Of a DNA stretch of 15,077 nucleotides, positions 1 to 6,737 are shown piece after piece (position 1 is the stretch's first letter; each line of letters opens with the position of its first letter). This DNA comes from Actinomycetes bacterium (GTDB lineage Bacteria > Actinomycetota > Actinomycetes > Actinomycetales > Dermatophilaceae): assembly GCA_023389095.1 (NCBI GenBank), contig JAEWFB010000019.1, forward strand, positions 1 through 15,077, written 5' to 3'. The notes below the pieces were generated by a model. It ran no database searches. It had not been told where the DNA came from and worked only from the letters and a program-made list of their open reading frames with translations. Position numbers and translations under genes: made by a program.

Positions 1-1535
1 CCGAGCAGCTCGGCACGGTCGGTGCCGCGGCAGCCGAGCACGGGTTCACCCTGGCCTACGAGGCGCTGGCGTGGGGCACGCACGTCAACCGCTTCGGGCC
101 GGCGCGGCGGGTCGTCGAGAAGGTCGCACTGCCCAACGTCGGCGTCGCTGTCGACACCTTCCACATGCTCGCGCGCGGCGACGGCCCGCAGGCCCTCGCC
201 GGCCTCACGGGCGACCGCATCGCCTTCCTGCAGATCGCCGACGCCCACGGCCTGAGCATGGACGTGCTCGAGTGGAGCCGGCACCACCGGTGCTTCCCCG
301 GCCAGGGCGTGCTCGACGTCGAGGGGCTCGTCGGGGCCGTGGTGGAGGCGGGCTACCGCGGACCGCTGTCGCTGGAGGTGTTCAGCGACATCGTGCGCGA
401 GGCCAACCCGAGGGACACCGCGCGCGACGCCATGCGATCCCTGCTGCACCTCGAGGAGCAGCTGCGCCGCCGGTGGGCGGGAGCCGACACGATCCCCGAA
501 GGGACGCCCGAGGAACAGGCGGGCGGGCGTCGACGCCGCCCGCGGGTGGAGCTGTTCGACCCACCCCCGGCCCCGGAGGCGCCGCGCATCGAGGCGGTCG
601 AGATCTCGGTCGCGCCGGGGGACTCGGCGATCCACCGCTTCTTCACAGGGCTCGGCTTCACGGCCCAGGAGTGCGCACCGGGGACCGTCACCGACGCGCA
701 CGGGCGCACCGTCCTGCGGAACGGGTCGGCGGTCATCGTCCTGGACGCCCGGTCCGACCTCGAGCTGCGCCGCTCCGCCGCCGTACAGCGTCCGCACGTC
801 GCGGCCGTCGGCGTCACGGGCGATGCCGACTCCGACCTCCCCGCGCGCGCGCAGTCGCTGCACTGGCCGGTCGTCGAGGCGGCGAACGGGACCTGTCGCA
901 GCTGGGCGACGCGCAGCCCGGCCGGCGTCGAGGTCCACTTCGAAGCGCCGCCCGCCGCCGCTAAGGACGCCGCCGACGGCTGGGGAGCGCTCGACCACCT
1001 CGGCATCGCCGTCGACGCCGACCGGTCGGACGCCGAGGTGTCCTTCCACCGCACCCTGCTCGGGCTGCGGCCCGGCCCGGTGAGCGAGTTCATCGACCCC
1101 GCAGGACGCCTGCGCAGCCGCGTCATGCGGCCCGAGTCCGGCTCGCTGCACGTGGTGCTGAACATCGCGGTGCGACGGTCCGGCTCGCCGACGTGGACGG
1201 GCGTGAACCAGCTGGCCTACGCCTGCACCGGCCTGCTCGACCGCGCGGAGCAGCTGCAGGCGGCGGGTGCAGCCCTGATGCCCGTCCCCGACAGCTACTA
1301 CGACGACCTCGCCGCCCGCCTCGACCCGGACCCGGACCTGCTCGCCCGGCTGCGCCGGCTCGGGGTGCTCTACGACAGGGACGAGCAGGGCGGGGAGCTG
1401 TTCCACCTGTACACGCCGCTCGTGGCGGGCCACTTCTACGTCGAGCTCCTCGAGCGTCGCGGCGGCTACGAGGGGTTCGGGGCCGCCAACACCCCGGTCC
1501 GGCTCGCTTCCCAGGCCGGCACTCCCTGGCAGTGA
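1..1535 (+). CDS. quiC: 3-dehydroshikimate dehydratase / HPPD-like fusion protein, 5' partial
   Basis: The reading frame (first full codon at base 3) is open from the window edge to TGA at 1533-1535, so the start lies to the left. The first part is the end of a sugar-phosphate isomerase-like TIM barrel. The four metal ligands known from Pseudomonas QuiC1 appear in order: Glu in YEALAW (60-62), Asp in VDTFH (153-155), Gln in LQIAD (231-233) and Glu in SLEVF (375-377). QuiC converts 3-dehydroshikimate to protocatechuate in the cytoplasm, feeding quinate/shikimate into the beta-ketoadipate pathway. From about 583 to the end follows a two-module vicinal-oxygen-chelate region like 4-hydroxyphenylpyruvate dioxygenase. 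Its metal positions read His (996-998), Gln (1209-1211) and Glu (1443-1445), so the usual middle His is replaced; true HPPD activity is therefore unlikely. The gene is convergent with rclA, with 42 nt between them. The fusion family is clear; the substrate is inferred from the barrel ligands. Confidence 0.82.
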   Translation, partial: EQLGTVGAAAAEHGFTLAYEALAWGTHVNRFGPARRVVEKVALPNVGVAVDTFHMLARGDGPQALAGLTGDRIAFLQIADAHGLSMDVLEWSRHHRCFPGQGVLDVEGLVGAVVEAGYRGPLSLEVFSDIVREANPRDTARDAMRSLLHLEEQLRRRWAGADTIPEGTPEEQAGGRRRRPRVELFDPPPAPEAPRIEAVEISVAPGDSAIHRFFTGLGFTAQECAPGTVTDAHGRTVLRNGSAVIVLDARSDLELRRSAAVQRPHVAAVGVTGDADSDLPARAQSLHWPVVEAANGTCRSWATRSPAGVEVHFEAPPAAAKDAADGWGALDHLGIAVDADRSDAEVSFHRTLLGLRPGPVSEFIDPAGRLRSRVMRPESGSLHVVLNIAVRRSGSPTWTGVNQLAYACTGLLDRAEQLQAAGAALMPVPDSYYDDLAARLDPDPDLLARLRRLGVLYDRDEQGGELFHLYTPLVAGHFYVELLERRGGYEGFGAANTPVRLASQAGTPWQ

Positions 1536-1577
1536 ACGATCGCGTCCTCCGGGTCCGGTCCGCGACGCCGCCGGCGG
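1536..1577. other. short convergent intergenic gap
   Basis: Forty-two bases separate the stop of the quiC fusion from the stop of rclA. The only symmetry is a GC palindrome at 1568-1577 (ccgccggcgg), which has no loop and no T-tract. I see no convincing intrinsic terminator for either gene. Confidence 0.5.
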
Positions 1578-2948
1578 TCAGGCCTCGTACGGCGCGAGCT
1601 CGGCGAGCACCTCGTTGAGGGCCTCCGTGCTCGAGGGGTGGGTCCAGATGCCGTCGAGCAGCTCGTCGGCCGTCGTCCCCGTGCGGATGGCGAGAGCCAC
1701 AAGGTTGACCAGCTCCTGCGAGTCGATGCAGAACAGCGTCGCACCGAGCACGGTGCGGTCCGCGGCGTCGACGGTGACGGTGATGACGCCCTCGGCGTCA
1801 CCGACGATCTTCGGCCGTGGCATCGTCGCGATCCGCGCGACCTCCTTGGCCGCGTGGAGCACCTCGTGCCCGGCCGCGTGCGCCTGCGCCGGGGTCAGCC
1901 CGACCTGCGACAGGGGCGGCGTGATGAAGGTGGTGCGCGGCACCGCGACCCGGTCGGTCGTGGCTCGTCGGCCGGGGCCGGTCAGCTGGTCCCAGACGAC
2001 CCGGTTGTCGTCGAGCGAGATGTAGGTGAACTGGGGTCCGCCGTTGACGTCGCCCACGGCGTACACGCCGTCGACCGAGGTGCGCAGGTGCTCGTCGACG
2101 ATGATGAATCCCCTCTCGTCCGTGGCGATCCCGGCCACCTCGAGGCCCAGCCCGTCGGTCACCGGTGCGCGCCCGGTGGCGAGCAGGACCGCGTCGGCGT
2201 CGACGCTCCCGTCGGCCAGCACGACCCTCAGACCCTCCCCCGCCTGCTCGATCGCCCGCGCCCGGGCCTCGTTGTGCACCCTCACCCCGCGCCGCGCGAG
2301 GACGTCGGCCACGGCGCGCGCGACGACCGGCTCGGCGTCACGCAGGAGGGCCGGTCGGGCGTTCAGCAGCGTGACGTCGGAGCCGAAGAGCCGGAACATG
2401 CTCGCGAGCTCGAGCCCGACGAAGCCGGCGCCCACGACGGCAAGCCGGCTGGGGAACGGGTCGGCGTGCTGGATCGTGGTCGAGTCGTACACCCGGGGCA
2501 GGTCGGCACCCGGGATGCCCGGACGTGCCGGCACCGCACCGGTGCCGATGACGACGTGCTCCGCCGTGACCACGACCTCGCCGTCCGCCGTGCTGACCGC
2601 GACCTCCCTGGCGCCGGTGAAGCGCGCGGTGCCGTCGAGCAGCGTCGCGACCCCGTCGAGCATCGCGTGGTTGGCCGCGTTGAGCGTCGCGACGAGGGCG
2701 TCCCGCTCGGCGACGGACCGGGTGAACCAGGCCTGGGGGTCATCGCTCGGACGGCGGGCCTCGGCCGACACCACGAGGTCCTTGGTGGGTACGCAGGCGA
2801 CGTTGATGCACGTGCCCCCGTACATGGCCGGGTCCCTCTCGACGAGCACGACCGACCGCCCGGTGGACGCGTACCGCCGGGCCAGCGTCTTGCCGGCCTT
2901 GCCCCAGCCGACGACGAGCAGGTCGACGTCGAGTCGTTCGGTCGTCAC
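1578..2948 (-). CDS. rclA: RclA-type FAD-dependent disulfide oxidoreductase
   Basis: A 456-aa class I flavoprotein disulfide reductase. The FAD-binding motif is VVGWGKAGKTLA (residues 12-23), and the redox-active pair is Cys47/Cys52 in GGTCINVAC. A central NAD(P)H-binding Rossmann unit carries VVGAGFVGLELASMF. The dimerisation domain ends in THPSSTEALNE, with the His437/Glu442 pair that acts as catalytic base in this superfamily. GKAGKTLA, MYGGTCIN, QFTYISLDD and TPPLSQVG resemble Escherichia coli RclA, reported to reduce hypothiocyanous acid and copper(II) and to protect against reactive chlorine species; mercuric reductase and lipoamide dehydrogenase are the next closest relatives. The start is GTG (2946-2948), supported by GGAGGA at 2955-2960, 6 nt upstream, and by the family N-terminus. 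It lies 37 nt downstream of the FMN reductase gene and is probably co-transcribed with it. The exact substrate is inferred from similarity. Confidence 0.8.
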   Translation of the reverse strand: MTTERLDVDLLVVGWGKAGKTLARRYASTGRSVVLVERDPAMYGGTCINVACVPTKDLVVSAEARRPSDDPQAWFTRSVAERDALVATLNAANHAMLDGVATLLDGTARFTGAREVAVSTADGEVVVTAEHVVIGTGAVPARPGIPGADLPRVYDSTTIQHADPFPSRLAVVGAGFVGLELASMFRLFGSDVTLLNARPALLRDAEPVVARAVADVLARRGVRVHNEARARAIEQAGEGLRVVLADGSVDADAVLLATGRAPVTDGLGLEVAGIATDERGFIIVDEHLRTSVDGVYAVGDVNGGPQFTYISLDDNRVVWDQLTGPGRRATTDRVAVPRTTFITPPLSQVGLTPAQAHAAGHEVLHAAKEVARIATMPRPKIVGDAEGVITVTVDAADRTVLGATLFCIDSQELVNLVALAIRTGTTADELLDGIWTHPSSTEALNEVLAELAPYEA

Positions 2949-2985
2949 GGTGCGTCCTCCGGGCAGTGGTTTCGCGATGGTGGCG

Positions 2986-3555
2986 TCAGGGCCGTGGCAG
3001 GACGGTGAGGACTCGCTCGATGTGGTCGCGGAACTCCTGCATGAAGCCCGACAGGAAGTCGGCCGTGGACTCGTCGGTCACCTCGCCGTCGTCGGTGAAC
3101 AGGCCGGGCCGGAACGTCACGTACGCCTCGGGTGCCGTCATCTGGCGGGCGTTGCAGAAGCTGAGCACACCGCGCAGGCTCTGCTGCGCCAACGCGGTTC
3201 CGATCTGGCCGGGCGAGGCCCCGATCACCGCCGCGGGGATGTGGTCGAACGAGTTCTGGCCCCACGGGCGGGAGGCCCAGTCGATGGCGTTCTTCAGCGC
3301 CCCGGGGATCGACCGGTTGTACTCCGGCGTCACGAACAGCACGGCCTGCGAACGGGCGATCGCGTCCTTGAGCGCCTGGGGCTCCGCAGGGTAGTCGTTG
3401 TCGAAGTCCGGGCTGTAGAGCGGGAGGGTGCCGATCGGGATCTCGGTGAAGGTCAGGTCCTTGGGCGCGAGCCGGAGCAGTGCACGGCTCAGGATCCGGT
3501 TGATCGAGGTCGAGGACAGGCTGCCGACGAAGTAGCCGACGTCGTAGGTGGGCAT
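2986..3555 (-). CDS. NAD(P)H-dependent FMN/quinone reductase (ChrR/YieF-like flavodoxin fold)
   Basis: A 189-aa flavodoxin-fold reductase. The N-terminal phosphate-binding loop for FMN reads GSLSSTSINR (residues 11-20), and the family signature TPEYNRSIPGALKNAIDW lies at about 76-93. Members of this cytoplasmic family use NAD(P)H to reduce FMN, quinones, azo dyes or chromate; the two-electron reduction of quinones is thought to limit oxidative stress. Which substrate applies here cannot be read from the sequence. I chose ATG 3553-3555 because GGAGG (3560-3564) lies just upstream and the family begins shortly before the GSL loop; an in-frame ATG at 3609 would add 18 residues unlike the family and has no good ribosome site. 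The gene is first of a likely two-gene unit with rclA and follows purU on the same strand after a 123-nt gap. Confidence 0.85.
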   Translation of the reverse strand: MPTYDVGYFVGSLSSTSINRILSRALLRLAPKDLTFTEIPIGTLPLYSPDFDNDYPAEPQALKDAIARSQAVLFVTPEYNRSIPGALKNAIDWASRPWGQNSFDHIPAAVIGASPGQIGTALAQQSLRGVLSFCNARQMTAPEAYVTFRPGLFTDDGEVTDESTADFLSGFMQEFRDHIERVLTVLPRP

Positions 3556-3678
3556 GGCGCCTCCAGGGTGCTGGACTGAGGTCGGTCGCAGTCGAGCCGG
3601 ACGGTGCAAGGGTCGGACCCGGCTCCTTCCGAGGCTCCCAGACTTCCGGCCCGCTGCCCACCCCAGCGGACGCCCGGC
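3556..3678. other. intergenic region between purU and the FMN reductase gene
   Basis: The gap of 123 nt holds the ribosome site of the reductase and an 11-bp palindrome with one central base, gggtcggaccc (3610-3620), 55 nt upstream of the start codon. A weak stem (ccgct/agcgg, 9-nt loop) lies near the purU stop. There is no T-tract and no promoter with recognisable -35 and -10 boxes. Whether the redox pair has its own promoter or is read from the sox operon is open. Confidence 0.4.
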
Positions 3679-4581
3679 TCAGAGGAGGACGACGGTGCGG
3701 TTCCCGTGCAGGACGACGCGCCCCTCGCAGTGCCACTTCACGGCGTTGGACAGGGCCCGGCACTCGGTGTCGCGCCCCGCGGCGACGAGGTCGTCCGGGC
3801 TGAAGGAGTGGTCCACCTCGCGCACCTGCTGGGAGATGATCGGGCCCTCGTCGAGCTCGCTGCTGACGTAGTGCGCCGTGGCGCCGACGGTCTTGACGCC
3901 CCGCTCCCACGCCTGGTGGTAGGGCTTGGCACCCTTGAAGCTCGGCAGGAACGAGTGGTGGATGTTGATGGCCCGCCCGGTGAGCTGCCGGGTCAGGTCG
4001 TCGCTGAGGATCTGCATGTAGCGCGCGAGCACCACGAGCTCGATCTCGAAGCGGTCGACGAGGTCGAGCAGCCTCGCCTCGGCGTCGGGCTTGGTGCCGG
4101 GCGTCACCGGCACGTGGAAGAACGGGATCCCGTGCCACTCGACGAGGGCACGGTGGTCGGGGTGGTTCGACACGACGGCAGCGATCTCCATGGGCAGCTC
4201 ACCGATGCGGGAGCGGAAGAGCAGGTCGTTGAGGCAGTGCGCGAACTTCGACACCATGACGAGGACCCGTCGGCGGGCCGACGCCTCGCGCAGCTCGAAG
4301 CGCATCGCGTGCTCGCGCGCCAGGGCGGTGAACGCCTCGCGCAGGGTCGTGACGCCGGGGTCCTCCTGGTCGCCGGCGATCGTGAAGTGGACCCGGAGGA
4401 AGAAGTGGCCACCCCGGATGTCGTCGAACTGCTTGAGCTCGTGGATGTTCCCGTGCTGCTCGAGCAGGAACCCGGTGACGGCGTGGACGAGGCCGGGCGC
4501 CTCGGGGCAGTCGAGGGTCAGGACGTACCCGGCCTCCTGCTGCGCGAGGGCGCTCGTGGCGGTGGTCGTGACGGTGCTCAT
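3679..4581 (-). CDS. purU: formyltetrahydrofolate deformylase PurU
   Basis: A 300-aa protein with the standard PurU layout: an N-terminal ACT domain (about residues 18-95, beginning VLTLDCPEAPGLVHAVTGFL) and a C-terminal formyltransferase-fold hydrolase (about 103-300). The catalytic triad of the fold is visible as Asn206 and His208 in INIHHSFLPSF and Asp244 in ELDEGPII. PurU hydrolyses 10-formyl-THF to formate and THF. In a sarcosine operon this releases excess one-carbon units and regenerates the THF that sarcosine oxidase needs; the ACT domain probably senses an amino-acid or folate-linked signal (family knowledge: methionine activates and glycine inhibits the E. coli enzyme). The ATG at 4579-4581 follows a GGAG sequence with 7-nt spacing. 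It is the last gene of the operon, 39 nt after sdaA. Motifs and length are unambiguous. Confidence 0.96.
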   Translation of the reverse strand: MSTVTTTATSALAQQEAGYVLTLDCPEAPGLVHAVTGFLLEQHGNIHELKQFDDIRGGHFFLRVHFTIAGDQEDPGVTTLREAFTALAREHAMRFELREASARRRVLVMVSKFAHCLNDLLFRSRIGELPMEIAAVVSNHPDHRALVEWHGIPFFHVPVTPGTKPDAEARLLDLVDRFEIELVVLARYMQILSDDLTRQLTGRAINIHHSFLPSFKGAKPYHQAWERGVKTVGATAHYVSSELDEGPIISQQVREVDHSFSPDDLVAAGRDTECRALSNAVKWHCEGRVVLHGNRTVVLL

Positions 4582-4603
4582 GCGGGTCTCCTCTCGCGGC
4601 CGT

Positions 4604-4620
4604 CCCGGGCCTGGGCCGGG
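4604..4620 (-). other. GC-rich hairpin in the sdaA-purU gap
   Basis: The inverted repeat cccgg (4604-4608) / ccggg (4616-4620) with a 7-nt loop directly follows the sdaA stop codon. It has no U-tract, so it does not look like an intrinsic terminator. It might protect the upstream mRNA or dampen purU expression, but such short GC stems are common by chance in DNA of this composition. Confidence 0.25.
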
Positions 4621-6024
4621 TCAGCACTCGACGACGTTGACGGCGAGGCCGCCGCGCGACGTCTCCTTGTACTTGATCTTCATGTCGGCGCCGGTCTGGC
4701 GCATCGTCCGGATGGCCTGGTCGAGGGTGACGCGGTGCTCGCCGTCGCCCTGGAGCGCGAGTCGTGCGGCGTTGACGGCCTTGACCGACGCGATGGCGTT
4801 GCGCTCGATGCAGGGGATCTGCACGAGTCCTCCCACCGGGTCGCAGGTGAGGCCGAGGTTGTGCTCGATGCCGATCTCCGCGGCGTTCTCGACCTGTTCC
4901 GGGGTCCCGCCGAGCACGGCGCAGAGGCCTGCGGCCGCCATCGAGCAGGCGGAGCCGACCTCGCCCTGGCAGCCGACCTCGGCGCCCGAGATGGAGGCAC
5001 CGAGCTTGACGATGATGCCGACCGCGGCTGCGGTGAGAAGGAACTCGACGACGCCGTCGTCGTCGGCGCCCTCCACGAACCTGGCGTAGAAGTGCAGCAC
5101 CGCGGGGATGACGCCAGCCGCCCCGTTCGTCGGCGCGGTGACGATGCGCCCGCCGGACGCGTTCTCCTCGTTGACCGCGAGCGCGTAGAGGTTGACCCAC
5201 TCCATCGCCCAGAGCGGGTCGACCATCGACCCGCCCGTGCGGCCGCGGGCGGCCGCCTCCTGGGTGCGGAGGCGCTCGCGCAGCTCCGGTGCCCGACGCC
5301 GCACCTTGAGGCCGCCGGGCAGCGTGCGCTCCTCGCGGGTGCAGCCGCTCTCGACGCACTCCTGCATGACGCCCCACAGGTGCAGCAGCCGCTCGCGCAC
5401 CTCGTGCTCGGGGCGCCAGGCCCGTTCGTTGGCCATCATCACCCCGGCGATCGACAGGCCGGACTCCCGGCACCGCGCGAGCAGCTCGGCCCCGGTGGCG
5501 AAGGGGTGCGGCACCGGGGTGGTGTCGGCGACGACCCGGTCGGCGCCGACCGCCTCCTCGTCGACGACGAACCCGCCCCCGACCGAGTAGTACGTCCGCG
5601 CCCGGAGCGAGCGGCCGGCGTCGTCGAACGCCTCGAACGTCATGCCGTTGGGGTGTCCCGGCAGCGCGCGGCGCCGGTGCAGCACCAGGTCGGCGTCCGG
5701 GTCGAAGTCGATCCGGTGCGTGCCGTCGAGGGCGATCGTGCGGTCGGACCGGACCGCGTCGACGCGGGCCGCGGCGTGCGAGGTGTCGACGGTCTCGGGG
5801 TCCTCCCCCTCGAGCCCGAGCACGACGGCGCGGTCCGATCCGTGGCCGTGGCCGGTCGCGCCCAGCGACCCGTAGAGCTGCGCCTGCACCCTCGCCGCCC
5901 GGTCGAGCAGGCCCGCGTCGGCCAGCCCGGCGGCGAACCGCCGGGCTGCCCGCATCGGGCCCACCGTGTGCGACGACGACGGGCCGATCCCCACGGAGAA
6001 CAGGTCGAGGGCGCTGAGCGACAT
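4621..6024 (-). CDS. sdaA: L-serine ammonia-lyase, single-chain iron-sulfur type
   Basis: A 467-aa iron-sulfur L-serine dehydratase with both halves in one chain: a beta domain (from FSVGIGPSSSHTVGPM, residues 9-24) and an alpha domain (from about 190). It converts serine to pyruvate and ammonia in the cytoplasm. The cluster ligands are clear: Cys352 in GCQGEVGSACSM, and Cys394 and Cys405 in CDPVGGLVQIPC. The chain ends in Cys467. The spacings 42, 11 and 62 match the Legionella enzyme (Cys343, 385, 396 and C-terminal 458), whose terminal Cys fills the fourth iron site in the resting state. The start ATG (6022-6024) shares its A with the soxG stop (TGATG) and has GGGAG about 8 nt upstream, indicating translational coupling. 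Within the operon it drains the serine made by GlyA to pyruvate. The enzyme is oxygen-sensitive in other species, notable beside an H2O2-producing oxidase. Confidence 0.96.
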   Translation of the reverse strand: MSLSALDLFSVGIGPSSSHTVGPMRAARRFAAGLADAGLLDRAARVQAQLYGSLGATGHGHGSDRAVVLGLEGEDPETVDTSHAAARVDAVRSDRTIALDGTHRIDFDPDADLVLHRRRALPGHPNGMTFEAFDDAGRSLRARTYYSVGGGFVVDEEAVGADRVVADTTPVPHPFATGAELLARCRESGLSIAGVMMANERAWRPEHEVRERLLHLWGVMQECVESGCTREERTLPGGLKVRRRAPELRERLRTQEAAARGRTGGSMVDPLWAMEWVNLYALAVNEENASGGRIVTAPTNGAAGVIPAVLHFYARFVEGADDDGVVEFLLTAAAVGIIVKLGASISGAEVGCQGEVGSACSMAAAGLCAVLGGTPEQVENAAEIGIEHNLGLTCDPVGGLVQIPCIERNAIASVKAVNAARLALQGDGEHRVTLDQAIRTMRQTGADMKIKYKETSRGGLAVNVVEC

Positions 6025-6737
6025 CAGCGGTACTCCCGCATCCCGTCGAGCAGCCAGCGAACCACGTGCGTCGTGAAGGAGGCCCGGGGCATGACCCGCC
6101 AGGTGTCCTCACCGGCCCGCCACAGGATGACCCCGGTGGATCCGAGCAGGGTCGCGACCGCCGCACCGACGGGGAACACCCGCGGGTGCAGGTCGAGCTC
6201 GACGCTCTTCTCGAGCACCGACCGCGCCCGCGGCCCGGACAGCTCGAGCGTCGTGCGGTTGGCCGACACGTCGACCACCTGCCCCGGCTCCGGCCCGAGC
6301 GCGTCGGCCAGCCCACCGGCCCACGCCTGCGGGGAGGTCCCGGTGGTGGCCTCGTCGGGACGAACCGCGAGGAACTCGTCCGGCGAGAGCCAGAGCACGG
6401 CCAGGCTGCTGCCGTCGCCGGCGCCGGTCACCTGGCCGACGCGGGTCGGCAGGTCGACGCCGAGCGACCCGGCGAGGGCGCCGGCCCGGCCGGGCGTGGC
6501 CCGGATGGCGACCTGGGTCAGGAACGGGATCTCGCGCAGCCGCACGCCGTCACCGGACCCTCGCACCATCTCATCGGCCAGGTCCTGTGCCGGGCTGCGC
6601 CGCAGCCCGAGAACCGCAGCCCGGTCGACGCGTGTCGTGCCGGTCGTGCCGGTCGTGCCGGTCGTGCCGGTCGTTCCCGTCGCGTTCTCCACCGCCGTGT
6701 CCTCCGGCGTCGTCATCGTCAGTGTGCGCTCAGCCAT
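6024..6737 (-). CDS. soxG: sarcosine oxidase gamma subunit
   Basis: A 237-aa SoxG subunit; the family is usually nearer 200 aa. The family core begins near residue 38 (VDRAAVLGLRRSPAQDL) and includes FLTQVAIRATPG, LWLSPDEFLAV, VVDVSANRTTLELSGPRARSVLEK and a C-terminal VILWRAGEDTWRVMPRASF segment, a fold related to GcvT/YgfZ. It is a structural subunit of heterotetrameric sarcosine oxidase and carries no cofactor of its own. The extra N-terminal length is a low-complexity tail with five GTT tripeptide repeats (residues 21-35). The ATG at 6735-6737 overlaps the soxA stop by 8 nt (ATGGCTGA); the nearest purine-rich site (GGAAGGGG) is about 9 nt upstream, so reinitiation after soxA is likely. ATG at residue 8 is a possible alternative start but has no ribosome site. 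The stop overlaps the sdaA start by 1 nt. Confidence 0.93.
   Translation of the reverse strand: MAERTLTMTTPEDTAVENATGTTGTTGTTGTTGTTRVDRAAVLGLRRSPAQDLADEMVRGSGDGVRLREIPFLTQVAIRATPGRAGALAGSLGVDLPTRVGQVTGAGDGSSLAVLWLSPDEFLAVRPDEATTGTSPQAWAGGLADALGPEPGQVVDVSANRTTLELSGPRARSVLEKSVELDLHPRVFPVGAAVATLLGSTGVILWRAGEDTWRVMPRASFTTHVVRWLLDGMREYR
6633..6677 (-). repeat. 9-nt in-frame tandem repeat encoding (Gly-Thr-Thr)5
   Basis: Five consecutive 9-nt units encode GTT-GTT-GTT-GTT-GTT near the N-terminus of SoxG. Four copies are identical (plus-strand unit ggtcgtgcc or its rotation) and the first in reading order differs at synonymous positions. Because the unit is a multiple of three, copy-number change by slippage would lengthen or shorten the tail without a frameshift. 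Confidence 0.95.

Noticed and set aside
1638..3579. Long plus-strand open frames opposite rclA and the FMN reductase.
   Set aside because: Their translations are low-complexity and show no domains, while the minus-strand genes have clear motifs and ribosome sites.
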